The translations under genes and the position numbers were made by a program. A DNA stretch of 64,000 nucleotides from Galaxea fascicularis (Eukaryota; Cnidaria; Anthozoa; Scleractinia; Euphylliidae), in assembly GCA_948470475.1 (NCBI GenBank), contig OX419340.1, forward strand, positions 12,138,002-12,202,001. The letters run 5' to 3'. Positions 31,890-42,800 of the stretch are shown in pieces (position 1 is the first letter of the stretch; every line of letters begins with the position of its first letter). The notes beneath the pieces were generated by a model. That model was given only the letters and a program-made list of their open reading frames with translations. It was not told the origin of the DNA and did no database searches.

Positions 31890-32175
31890 CGGTGTCAGAT
31901 GGGAGCAGGGATGGTACAGTAGTTCGATTCCTCGTGATGCCATAAGTTGGCTGAGTTTGTGTTGGTTCTCGATCCTGCTCCGAGGGTTTTTCTCCGGCTA
32001 CTCCGGTTCTCCTCCCTCAGCAAAAATCAGCATACAGCTTATTCGAGCTGGCTCGAATAAGCTGTATAGCGGCTGCCAAAGGCGCCTTGTATATGCTTTC
32101 GGTTCGACCTTGTTGAGCTGTACTTTGCGAGGCCGATTAGCTAGACAGTTATTATTATTATTATTATTATTAACT
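31890..32175 (+). mobile_element. SINE with degenerate tRNA head and (ATT)n tail
   Basis: A B-box-like GTTCGATTCCTCG is followed by TGGCTGAGTTTGTGTTGG, CTGCTCCGAGGGTTTTTCTC and CTACTCCGGTTCTCC, the same body as in the copies at 35812-35960 (+) and 39935-40112 (-). The tail is a run of ATT. An internal 16-bp palindrome pair (ATACAGCTTATTCGAG at 32032 and its inverse at 32052) is present only in this copy. Confidence 0.65.
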
Positions 32176-32375
32176 AATTTGGGTGGACCTTGGCTGCAAA
32201 CGAATTACCACCTTAAGCAGTCACGGCCAACGCAAACCACACGATCAACCACTTAGAACTCGAAGTAAGTTCATGTTCAAAACAATAGGCGCAGTGAACA
32301 CGTGCGTCATATTTTTGCTTTAAGCCATGCAGTTATTATACGTACGATAAAAGTGAAATCTTCATGGAACTACTT

Positions 32376-32613
32376 TATATCTCTCAGTTAGTACGCACGC
32401 TGTGACTGGTCAATTTTGCGGGCCGTATTCTACTGTACGGCCCGCTCAATTTGAAAGATTCCTTTCCCGCTCGCCCGACCAACTTCGTTTTCTCGGTCTG
32501 TACTGTAAGTTACGTTTCCTCGTTTTTTCCCGTTGATTTATCACAAGTCAGACCAGAAAAAAATCGGTCCGTAACTTACAGTACCGACCTCGAACTCTGT
32601 TACTAAGAGGTAT
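32376..32613 (-). mobile_element. foldback MITE family A, copy 5 (reverse)
   Basis: Starts TATATCTCTCAGTTAGTACG and ends GTTACTAAGAGGTAT. It is shorter than the others because about 50 bp around the CCGATTAACC-to-GTTTTCTCGG junction is missing. The stem GTAACTTACAGTACCGACC against its partner remains. Confidence 0.72.
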
Positions 32614-33557
32614 GCATCGCGTTATGGTTAAAATTGATCATTGTTTCAACTCGCAGAGCTAACTTGGTGTTTGTCTTTCATCCATTTTCGTTTTGTCTAA
32701 ATCGCAATACAGCGCCCTCATTGGCATAAATGAGTGCAAGTCGCTTTTCAGTTTGGTTCGCAATTTAAAGGAAAAAAACTGAGTAAACAAGCAAACTATG
32801 AAGCCACGAATATTTAATAAAAATCAAATCTCTGTGTGCTGATACGTTGACATTTTGACCTTCAAAAGCGTTTTCAACTCGTGTCCTCGAAGAGCTCACA
32901 GAATAAAGGAATCCGGATGAGTGCTCTCAATTTAGAGACGTCTCAATTGCCTTCCGACAGATTTATCACATAAATCTCCAACAATACTACATGAAGACCC
33001 AGCACATTTTTTTTCGGCTATAAACTTCCTTTCTTTTATAAAATCAAACCTTATATACATGAACTGTGCAAATATCAATGAAGAATCGCAAGTTCGTACC
33101 TAAATAAAGTAAACGCAACCGCTTTGAAAAGCTTTCTCGGATAAGTCCTTCCAGATGGAAATTATCCCATTTCCATTTTACCTCCAGTTGTGTGTGCATT
33201 TTTTTTTTAGCATACGCGCAAATTTATTTCGAAATTCTTCTACCTTACGTTGGCAGGCTCCTAAATAGAAAACGAAAAGTGAACTAGGTTTCAAAAAGGA
33301 TCCCAAAATAATAAATTGAGCTTCAGACGTCAGTTTTGCACTCCAAGAAATACACCTCAGCGATCTTAGTTCTTTTCGGTCAAAGGCAAGGAAAACAAAA
33401 CGTCATCGTTTCTCTTGACAAGTTATTCGAAAAATCAGTCAACACTGATGTAATTTACTGAAGCTAACTAAGTTTGGTACTTGGAATCGTTAAATAAAGG
33501 GGGTAGTTTCTAAAGAAACTGTGGTCCTGCGTCGGTGGGGAAGTTGTACACAAAAAT
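32614..33557. other. downstream flank of the SUN gene, no gene seen
   Basis: AT-rich sequence between a MITE and the hairpin at 33558. It may hold part of the SUN gene 3' UTR (minus strand). The nearest minus-strand AATAAA-type hexamer I noticed is about 560 bp past the stop, near 33220. Confidence 0.4.
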
Positions 33558-33671
33558 TTGGTTTTATCAATAGGGTTCAAAAATGTAAATTGACCACCGT
33601 ACAGGGATTCTAAAAGCTGAATCCCTGTACGGTGATCAATTTACATTTATCAACTCCGTTGATAAAACCAA
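33558..33671. repeat. long hairpin (114 bp) just downstream of the SUN gene stop
   Basis: The ends TTGGTTTTATCAA and TTGATAAAACCAA are exact inverses, and the inner arms AAATGTAAATTGACCACCGT plus ACAGGGATT and AATCCCTGT plus ACGGTGATCAATTTACATTT are nearly exact. The loop is about 10 nt. It lies 109 bp beyond the SUN stop codon, so it is probably transcribed in that gene's 3' UTR. It is a MITE by form. Confidence 0.7.
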
Positions 33672-33779
33672 ATACTTGGAATCGTTTTTTGGCTTTGAAT
33701 ACATATTCGCCCAGTGAAACCTCGACACTTTTATCGTTTCATTAGACCATCACAGTCATTCAAAAGGTACTTTGAGAAC

Positions 33780-36700
33780 TTAGTTGTCATTGCTTTCTGT
33801 GTACGGGTCTCCATGAACTCGTAATCTGTAAAGGCAGGTGTAGGATGGATTCCCGTAGTTCGAGTGCACTCTCAGTTCAATAAACCGAAAGTTTGACTCC
33901 GTAGAAACCTACAAAAGAGAAAAGCAAATACACCAAGGTCAAAACAAAAAATCAATACAATACAAAAAAGAAAAGAAAAAAAAAAAGGGCAATCACCGAA
34001 GAAAACACGTTTTGATGTAATATCTAGAGAGAAGCACCGAACGTTAAAAACTGACAGTCATACTGAAAGCCGATTAATTTGGGCCAAGCGCGCGGGTAAA
34101 ATGAAACCGACGCAGGGTGAGGGAAAACGAGAAACCGGTCACAAGCGCGGGAAAATGAAATTCAGTTTGCTTTTGTAGTGAAGTCTGTGTCGTTGTGTTT
34201 ACAAAATGCCCTAAGAACTAAAATGTATATTATAAAACAAGCATCATCATAACAAAAATAAAAGCCAAAATCAAGTAGTGAGACCGTTAGGAAAAACCAA
34301 CAAAGGTTACTGCACATTTGCATGTGGGAAAAATTGAAACAAACTGCTCCTTGACTTGTTGTTTATCAAATCAGTTCTGTTTTTTCTTTTCCCACCTGGA
34401 CTGGAAAGTTCTGAAGGGCAGTTCCTTCTTGATCGTAAACGTATTCTCCAAGCTTTGTTTTCTCCTTACCATGAGCATCGCTCCAACCCTAAAATGAAAA
34501 TATATTTGTTCAGTTTCGAGTAATAAACCCCGAAGTTTCAGTTGTGAAGGGCCACCGCTGCCAAAGAAGTTTCAATTTTCATGTTTACGCAGAAAAATGT
34601 CTTCAAATCCCTACTTATGGCACGTTTTTTTGGGAGCTATTCTGGAATGAGAATAGTTGGAATGTATTTTCAGCGCGTTTTTCTATTGTCCTGGGCCCGG
34701 TTGTTCGAAAGCCGATTAACGCTAATCCAGGATTAAAAATTAATCAAGGAGCTTATTTCTCTGTCCCCAAACGTTGTTCAATGCCGATATTCTGCAAAAT
34801 TTTAGATTAGGGAAAGTCAATCCTGAAAAACAAAAAGCAGCGAAAACAACTTTCATCCAATAGTTAAAAACTGCAACCAAAGTTTACGCTAATCCTGGAT
34901 TATGTTAATCGGCTTTCGGACAACCGGGCCCTGATTCTAATTCCGGAATCCTTAGAATCCATTCCGGTTATTCTGCTGCGAATGTGAAACTCGTGACACG
35001 TCAATCTCTTCGGCAACAAACAAAAGATGTCCGACCAAAACACCAGCGTGTCGGCGACATAGGCGGCAAATTCAACTTTTGCCTCCGAGCCTGAGAAGAA
35101 AAGCAACTGCAGTTGGACATCTAAGGGAGCATTTTGCGCGCGATGAACGAAGAAGGGTATTTTCCTTACCCAACACATTGCGAAAAAAGGTGGAAGTCGT
35201 TGTTATCACGCTTGTGTTGACAAATTTCCATCATTCTAATCATTCTCATTCTGGAATAGCCCCCCAGAAAACCGCACCCTTAATGTATCTTCTTGTATAC
35301 ATAGTGCTTCTGCAAAGTCAAGAGGATATCGAATGAATTTTAGCAGAGAAAACAAGCCGCGCTATTCAAGTGCAATTCGGTAAATTCTTCAAATTACAGC
35401 TTCTGAACTTGGAAAGGTTGGCAAACGTTTTTTGGAGTTTTACTGAACCTGTCTCCATCCTTTAAATCCATAATGGCCCTGGCAAACGAGGACACATTGT
35501 TGCGGACACATTGTTGCCGACACAAATGTTTCCCCGTTTTGCACAGCATGGAAACACAACACTCATTTTGTGTCCCGTGTGTTTGCGCGCCCAAAAAACA
35601 TCATGAGCAACAATGTGTCCGCAACAATGTATCCTCATTTGCCAGGGCCTTAAAACCGACTAAAGAGGACGGTTGCATTGATTTACTCAACAAAACAAAA
35701 ATTAACAATATTTTTGGGGTTGTCATTGATTTTAAGGCAATGCCTCCTTAATCGAGGGCTTTTACTTGAGATCAAATTTCCTGAGGTGCTTTTTCTTCGA
35801 CTGTGGTTTTAACATTTGAGTCCGAATCAATCCAGGGTTCAATTCCCGGATCCGGCGTCATAAGTGGGCTGAGTTTGTTGGTTATTTACTCTGCTCCGAA
35901 AGTTTTTTCTCCCGGTACTCCGGTTTTCCCCTCTCCTCAAGAACTAACATTTGATTTGATTTGAGAATTGTAAACTGAGCTTTCTTTGTAAAGCGCATTT
36001 GAAAACTTTCCCCCGCAAGAGCCTCCACTTCATGCTAGATCCAGTTCAATACCGAGAATACCAATATGGCCTATTCAAAAATATAACCTCCCAGTAACAC
36101 AAACCATACTAACCCAAACCGAGAAATCTCTTGGGGCGCTTGGGATAGAGTTATCTGCAAACTGAGACAGCGAAGTCGGCATGTGCTCCAGAGTAAACGA
36201 GGAAGGTCTGATCATCTGTGACAGCTACAAGCAAAAACATCGTGCCTTAATGTTAGGCTCCGACCACACGAGTCTAGCCTGTAAACAGTGCCGCATAACA
36301 ATTCCGTGTGAACAGCCTAGTAATATCTCCCACTGCACGCTAAAAAGAAATTTAGTAATTTGCCCGATACAACTAACATGGCTATTTTTAGTTTTTCCCG
36401 CCTTTCTCCGCGCAGGTGGTCGCTTTTCGCGCTCTCTCTAGTTCCCCTGGTAACAGTCTAGGTACGGGCCAACACAATTCCGCTTATCCGTTTCCGATCG
36501 CTTTTACCTGAAAACGGAGATTTCTTCATCCGGTTGTTCCTTCTGTGGATAAGTTCGCGAATAAAAATGCTCGAAAAACGGAAATTTTTTGAAAACCATA
36601 CCCAAAGTGTAGCTTTTGGACAACAGGGATTCATCGTTAAGGAGCGGACAAAAGAAAGGTTTTCTTTTAAAAACTAGTTTTGATCAAATTACTTTATCAG

Positions 36701-39700
36701 GGGTCACTATAAAGTAGCGTGGTTGATCGTTTACAATATTTGTGCGTGGACAGCAAATTGCTGTCGTCAAACTAGCAAATCAAGTTAAGCAATTTCAGAA
36801 GATGCATACAACACAAGGAACCAATCAGATCTGGACACAGATGTGTGCAACAGACGTAAACCGCGAGAAAACGCGTAAGGGCAAGTCAGGATAGCTTTTC
36901 TGGCTCGATTCCTAACTGTTTGAAAATTTGACGAGCAATTTGCTTTAATCCAATCACAGACCACAGAAGACTACGCACAGCTAAAGCAAGCGCGCATGAT
37001 TGCGTACTCAACTGCAAATCGCCCCACAGGGCTTCCTATCAGAAGTAAATGAATTATTATGCAAAAGTAACTAATATAGTTGATGCAACCTTTATCACCA
37101 CGTAGCCTTCTTTTCCATGAAACGCCCAGCACTCTCCTGGCGAGTTTCCCGGCTGAGGAATAAAGAGCAACAGCAAAAATGAAATTAAGGACTCTTCTTC
37201 ATGAGACGTCACCGCAGTGAGTGTACAAGTTACTACCAGTTACACGTATTTGGTTTCGATATCCACAATGCTCACCTACTGATATTCAGACTTATGGCCA
37301 CCACCAGAAACTCGGAAAAACTCGTTTTCTAATGTATGGATGTAAACATCTTGAATGTAACTCGACCAACCAAGTGATATAACCAGGGTTTTCGACCGGA
37401 TTTGCTGGCGAAAGTACCGGGCATGACTACTTCTTCTGGCGGGTTGTTAGCGCCTTTGGCGGGAGCCTCTAGGGGGGTCTGCTCCCCCAGAAAATTTTTA
37501 AAATGAAACTCTCAGGGATGCTGTTTCCTGGGTTCCTTAGACCGGAGAAACAGCTCACTTTGATATCCTTAAGTCCAACAAAAAATAGACCTTTGCAATT
37601 ATATATCATCAATGTACCGGACAGACGTGACATGGTAAGCAACCGGACGAAACGTCCGGCCTCCTGCCTTAAACAAAAACCCTGTATTACCACTCAAAAC
37701 TAGTCATCTTATTAAGTTTCACTGATGCAAAAAAATGTCATGAAAATTGCGAATTACCCTCGTACCTGAATTACGATCCTTGGTGTCCTGACCTCATACC
37801 ACAATGGAATACCAAACACCAGCAGTTGAGGTGATCCATTAGAAAACGTGGCGGAGTGGTACGCACTGTGTATCTGGCCACCTACAGACAAAGCCGAGTG
37901 CACGTGACTGATATTTATTTCCTGCTCTTAACTCCCAAGATCTGATCATTAATTCTCCTTTCTAGCTGCTATACAGTTCCTTGTAGATTAGTTGAGAGAA
38001 TTTGGGGTTATATCAAGATAACACCCTCTGCCTGATGGGTTTGTCTGTTCTCACCACCCGTCTGCTGCACAATGTATTGATATTGTAAGGAGAAGTGACA
38101 TGCTGATCATGTCTGGGAGTTAAAGGGTAAAGGAGCTAGGGCACCAGTTTTTAATGTTAATTTGAAAAGCTGAAGCCAAGGAAACCCCAAAATAATGGCC
38201 CAGTTTTGCTTAAAGTTATTTTACCAATTATACACAACAACAGATAAGCTTATTTGGCTTAGGATGGCAAGGGTTGCAACTTAAAGAATTTGGGCTAACT
38301 TTGTCTAAGTTCTCCCCTTGTGTCTTGGGGAAAAAATAAACAAATACATACCTCTTACAAACCGAGTTCGAGGTCCGTACTGTAAGTTACGGACCGAGTT
38401 TTCTCCCGTTCACTTATCGCGCTTGGGCCATAAATTACAGTACGGACCGAGAAAACGAGGTTAGTAAGATATTTATTATCTCTGAGGTTAATCGGGCGCG
38501 CGGAAAAGGAAACCTTCAAATTTAGCGGGCCGTACAGCAGAGTATGGCCCGCAAAACTGACCTATCACAGCGCGCGTACTAATTGAGAGATATAATAAAG
38601 ATTATGGTTTTCTTCCCCTTCTCATTAATGCTATCATTCTTCTGTTTTGTTGGGGCATTTTGGTTATGTTCAATGATACTTGAGGGTAATTTCAGAGTTT
38701 GATCTCCAAAATGTAAGTCTGACCATTATATAACTGTTTCTATCCCTGGTCAACCACACTGCCGCCCAGTTGGCTCAGCTGCTAACAGCACCTGATAATT
38801 GAGCGGAAGGACAGCCCTAAGCAATTAGGGGGCCTACAGCACACAATAGGGAGTTTTAGCAACTAGGACGGCAACGGCAACGAGAACGCCACAAAACAAT
38901 AGGTTTAACGACCAAAAACAATCGCTCTGCACGTGCGTTTTACAGTTTTGTACATTTCTTTGCCGTCCTCTGCACAACAACAACGTGAAATGACCAAATT
39001 TTATGTTTTCTCGAGAACGTGAGCGCATGACGGCAAAGTTTTCTTTCTTTTTCCTTGCTTTAACGCCGTTCATAGTAATTTAGTTCCTGGACAGTTCGTC
39101 AGCATTTTGCAAGTTAAACAAATTTCAATAATTTCGAAAGCGTCACAGAAACGAGAAGTTATGTTTTGAAATGACGTTTTCGTTGCCGTCGCCGTCGTCG
39201 TTGCTAAAACTCCCTAATGGGAAGAGCCCGCGCGCGTAATCAACCAGGTGAGAATTCCACGAGGAAACTATAAGAGGCCATGAGAGCTACAAACGCTTAG
39301 TAGCTCTGGGATGACTGAAAACACGCGACTGATCAAAGTTATGCCGGCATCAGTTTTAAGCCAGAGGCAGAGAAAAAGTGGGCGTGATCTGTTCTCCTTC
39401 ATCGCATCTAAGGAACCATCGACTGATGGAATTTTATGTAAAAAAAACCCATTACACCTCAAGCTATTTTGTGTGTATGGTTAAATTAATTAATTTGTGC
39501 TTTTTGGAGGGATTTTCAGATGATTCTTCAAGATTTCACCTCAGTGTTGGAAGTTACAAACAATTTACAAAACAGTGTTGGAAGATACGCGTAACGTGAC
39601 TGGCACAAATGAGTAAGGTGATCCTTGCGCTACGATAGCTTGCAATTTATTAAACGTTTTAAAGATCGCTAGATATTACGGACGTAGTTACCTGCAGATT

Positions 39701-39809
39701 CTAAAGCAAAATCTGGCATCCCCATCTTGTCTGCGTCCCAGCGCTGTAAGGCTTGGTCGATTCGCATGTTAACTAAATTGATCAAGTCTTGAGCGTTACC
39801 TTTGACTGC
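33780..39809 (-). CDS. SUN domain exons (8-13)
   Basis: Exon 8 ends MGMPDFALESAG, the domain start. Exon 9 reads GGQIHSAYHSATF and FGIPLWYEVRTPRIVIQ, covering the KASH lid region. Exon 10 reads PGNSPGECWAFHGKEGYV. Exon 11 reads SSFTLEHMPTSLSQF and SIPSAPRDFSVW. Exon 12 reads GEYVYDQEGTALQNFPVQ. Exon 13 reads FRFIELRVHSNYGNPSYTCL and YRLRVHGDPY, then TAA. The cysteine pair that closes the domain in known SUN structures (ECWAF and YTCLY) is kept. The position where SUN1/2 have the cysteine that bonds to KASH (TRCSETY) holds histidine here by my alignment (SAYHSATF). Confidence 0.9.
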
Positions 39810-42800
39810 CTGTGAACAAGATATTTCACCCGTAAAATCATGCATGGAATAAGTACATTTGACGACTGTGACTAAAAGAAGTTTACTTCGCGAAAAGGTT
39901 AAAGGTACAAACATTTTAAAGAGGCAAGCGTGTGGGGCCGTGTGGGAGAAATGTTGGTTTTGGGGGAGAGGGAAAAACTGGAGAACTCTGAGAAAAACCT
40001 CTCAAAGCAAGGAAGAGAGCCAACGAACTCAACCCATATGAAACGCCGGATCGGAGAATCGAATCTGGGCTACATTGGTGGAAGGCAAGCGCTCTCACCA
40101 CTACGCCTTCACTGCTTCTTCTGCTCGCCTTGGGATGTCTTTCGGAACTGTTATTTTTTAGCTGGGGACTGTGCAGTACAATTGCGCCGATTTATAACTT
40201 CGTAGGAAAAGCAGGGAGCTGCTTAAATCCTAGGGGTCAACCATGCATTTTTCAGTGATACTCAACAGACATGATTATCACTAAAAAATGCGCCGAAAGC
40301 TCTAAATTACTATATGGGTTCTAAACAATGCATAGTTCTTGCTAAGATCTGCCATTTTCCTGTATAGTCATAAAACGCGCAAATTTGTCCACCATCTCCC
40401 CCGAATTTGATGACATTAGCAAACGACTGACCAGCTTTTGTTTTTGTCAATAGAGCAAGATCTGGTATGGAATCGAGTCTTCAGGGGATTTTTTTGCAAG
40501 TAGTGGAGCAACCTCGTTCCCAGGGTCTCTCTCGGGACGGGAAGAGAGGTTGTCACTAGAGTTTAAATCTTTTAAACCGATGAAGAAGTCATTCCTGCAG
40601 TGTCAGAAAAGGTGCATTTGACACTGTGCAAAATATAGTGTCGATAACGGGTGGAGTTTCAAATAATACGCAGTGTTCATTAACGTCCCACAGAATCAAT
40701 TATGAAGAGTTGTGAGTGAAACGGGGCCTACAGTTTATCATTAGTATCCCTTAAGGCTACAAAGTCTAACGACTTGCAGATGTCAAGGAAACACTTTTAA
40801 AAGACCCGGCCCTGAGTGTTGGTCCGGCCGGGGATTCAACCCGGCGCTCTACCAACTGTGCCAACCCGTCGCCGGTTAAAATCATAAAGTCTCGATCTTT
40901 TTCGAAAGAAAAGTTGGTTACTAGCAAATCCTTTTCCGCGAGACTTGAAATACACTATCTCTCTTTACGTATGAAGACTATCACGTAACGTTGATTATTA
41001 AAATTCCTTTTCAATTTAACACCGACAAACTTAAGATGCGAAAAACGTAGTTCATGAGCTGAAATTTTAGCGTGCAATTTACGGAAGGAGAAGAGTAAAA
41101 CATAAATGAAATATAAGCTGGTTCTATACCTGATCATCTAGGAATACCTTCTTGTAACTTTGAGCATTACACACTGCAAAGTAATAAAGACAATAGAGAG
41201 ATTAAGCATGAGGTTTACGGGAAACGGCAGGCTCCTGCTCATCATAAAAGCGTGAAAATTCTCTCATTTTAACTTGTCTCGTTCCTTTAACAAGTTGCTT
41301 GATATCTGGAGCTAACAGGATAGAAATAAGCTAATATCAAGCAGGGTTCTTACATTTTTGGCAAAACCCTAATTTCACTCCGACGTTTGCCGTTTGGCAT
41401 AAACGTCATGCATAATCTCTCTAATGATAATTGTCTCCCTCCGGGCCATTAGAGAGGATGTTAGTACAATATAGTGTTGAGACAGGTGGCGTCCAGTGAA
41501 AGGAATGCCTCTTTAAACTACGTTTGAAAATGAGGCTGACAATAGCCGGGTCACTTACTTTACTGATATTGATTAAAAATATAGGCTGGCAATGCGTGCA
41601 AACACAATGGCGTGTTCTGACAACAATTTTGTTCAAACTTGGGGAACCAATGCTGTTTGTGTAGCGTGCTTTAGAGAAAAGCATGCATATGACAAACCGA
41701 ATTCTTACAGTTTTTGTGGCAAAAATGCTAAATATACCCCGACTTCTCTCCAGAGACCCATATCTCAAAACGCCAGAGGAGTTCTTTTCGGTCACAGTCA
41801 CGGTTTTTGGTGATAGATGTCCAAATCCAAATCTCTGGTACTAAAAATTGTGTTCGTAAAATTTACAGTTCCAGGAAATGTAAATACCTCCCCCTCCCGC
41901 TTCCCCCAGAGAGTCAATGGAAATTCCAAGGGGGAGAGGGGTGGTATAAGGAAAAGTATTTAAAGAAAACTATGGAGCTAAAAAAAACCCTGTGGGGGAA
42001 GGGAGGGTATGGACATTTTCTAGAAGCACACAATTCTTTATTGGGCTTGATATGTTTATGGAATTTGAGAAACTCTTGTGTGGCAACAGAGCTCGACGTT
42101 GCAACCGCTGGGGTCGCCAATGCAACTAGATTTTTTTCGCTGGTGACTAAATTTTCACGCTTGGTCAACTAAAATACTTGTGCTGGCGACCAAATCTGAA
42201 AACTTAAGGGCCAGCTGGCCCCAAGATTTTTTCCTGAAAGTCGAGCCCTGCACAACCAACTGCTGACCAGATATCCAGAAGAGGAAGCACAAACACTGTA
42301 CTCACACTTGTCAGTCTTCTCCAGCTTGTTAATTCTCTCTTCCAGTTGTTTAAGGCCCCATTCTTTATTTGCAATTTTTTCAATGAAAATTTTCTCCTAG
42401 AAGAAAAGTAAAAGAAACAATATTTCAGCAGACGTAAATGATGCATACAGAAGGAGATTAACTCAAAGAATGTAAAGTTATAATTATTATGAACATGCAC
42501 TAGGGATTTTGTTGATTGAAGAAATAGAAGGGTATAGGATTCTTAATAGGTGGGTACCCCTAAGATTTCTTTGTTTGCCATTCATACCTTGAGGTCAAAG
42601 GTGGGTGCGTTGTCCCCTGCTTCTACTAGCAGCCCTGTGCAATGCATGGCAAAAAAGATGCATAGTTCTTTATGCTATGCATCACAAAGTCTCCTTCTGG
42701 ACCTACATGTAAGCATAGGCCAGGGCAGTCAATTATGACTGTCCATTAATTTTATGCCATTTTGTCCAGCCAGGTTTTGATTGTACAGCATGTTCTAGAA

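Noticed and set aside
31957..32256. 99-codon open frame with a leucine run
   Set aside because: It is SINE sequence plus an ATT microsatellite tail.
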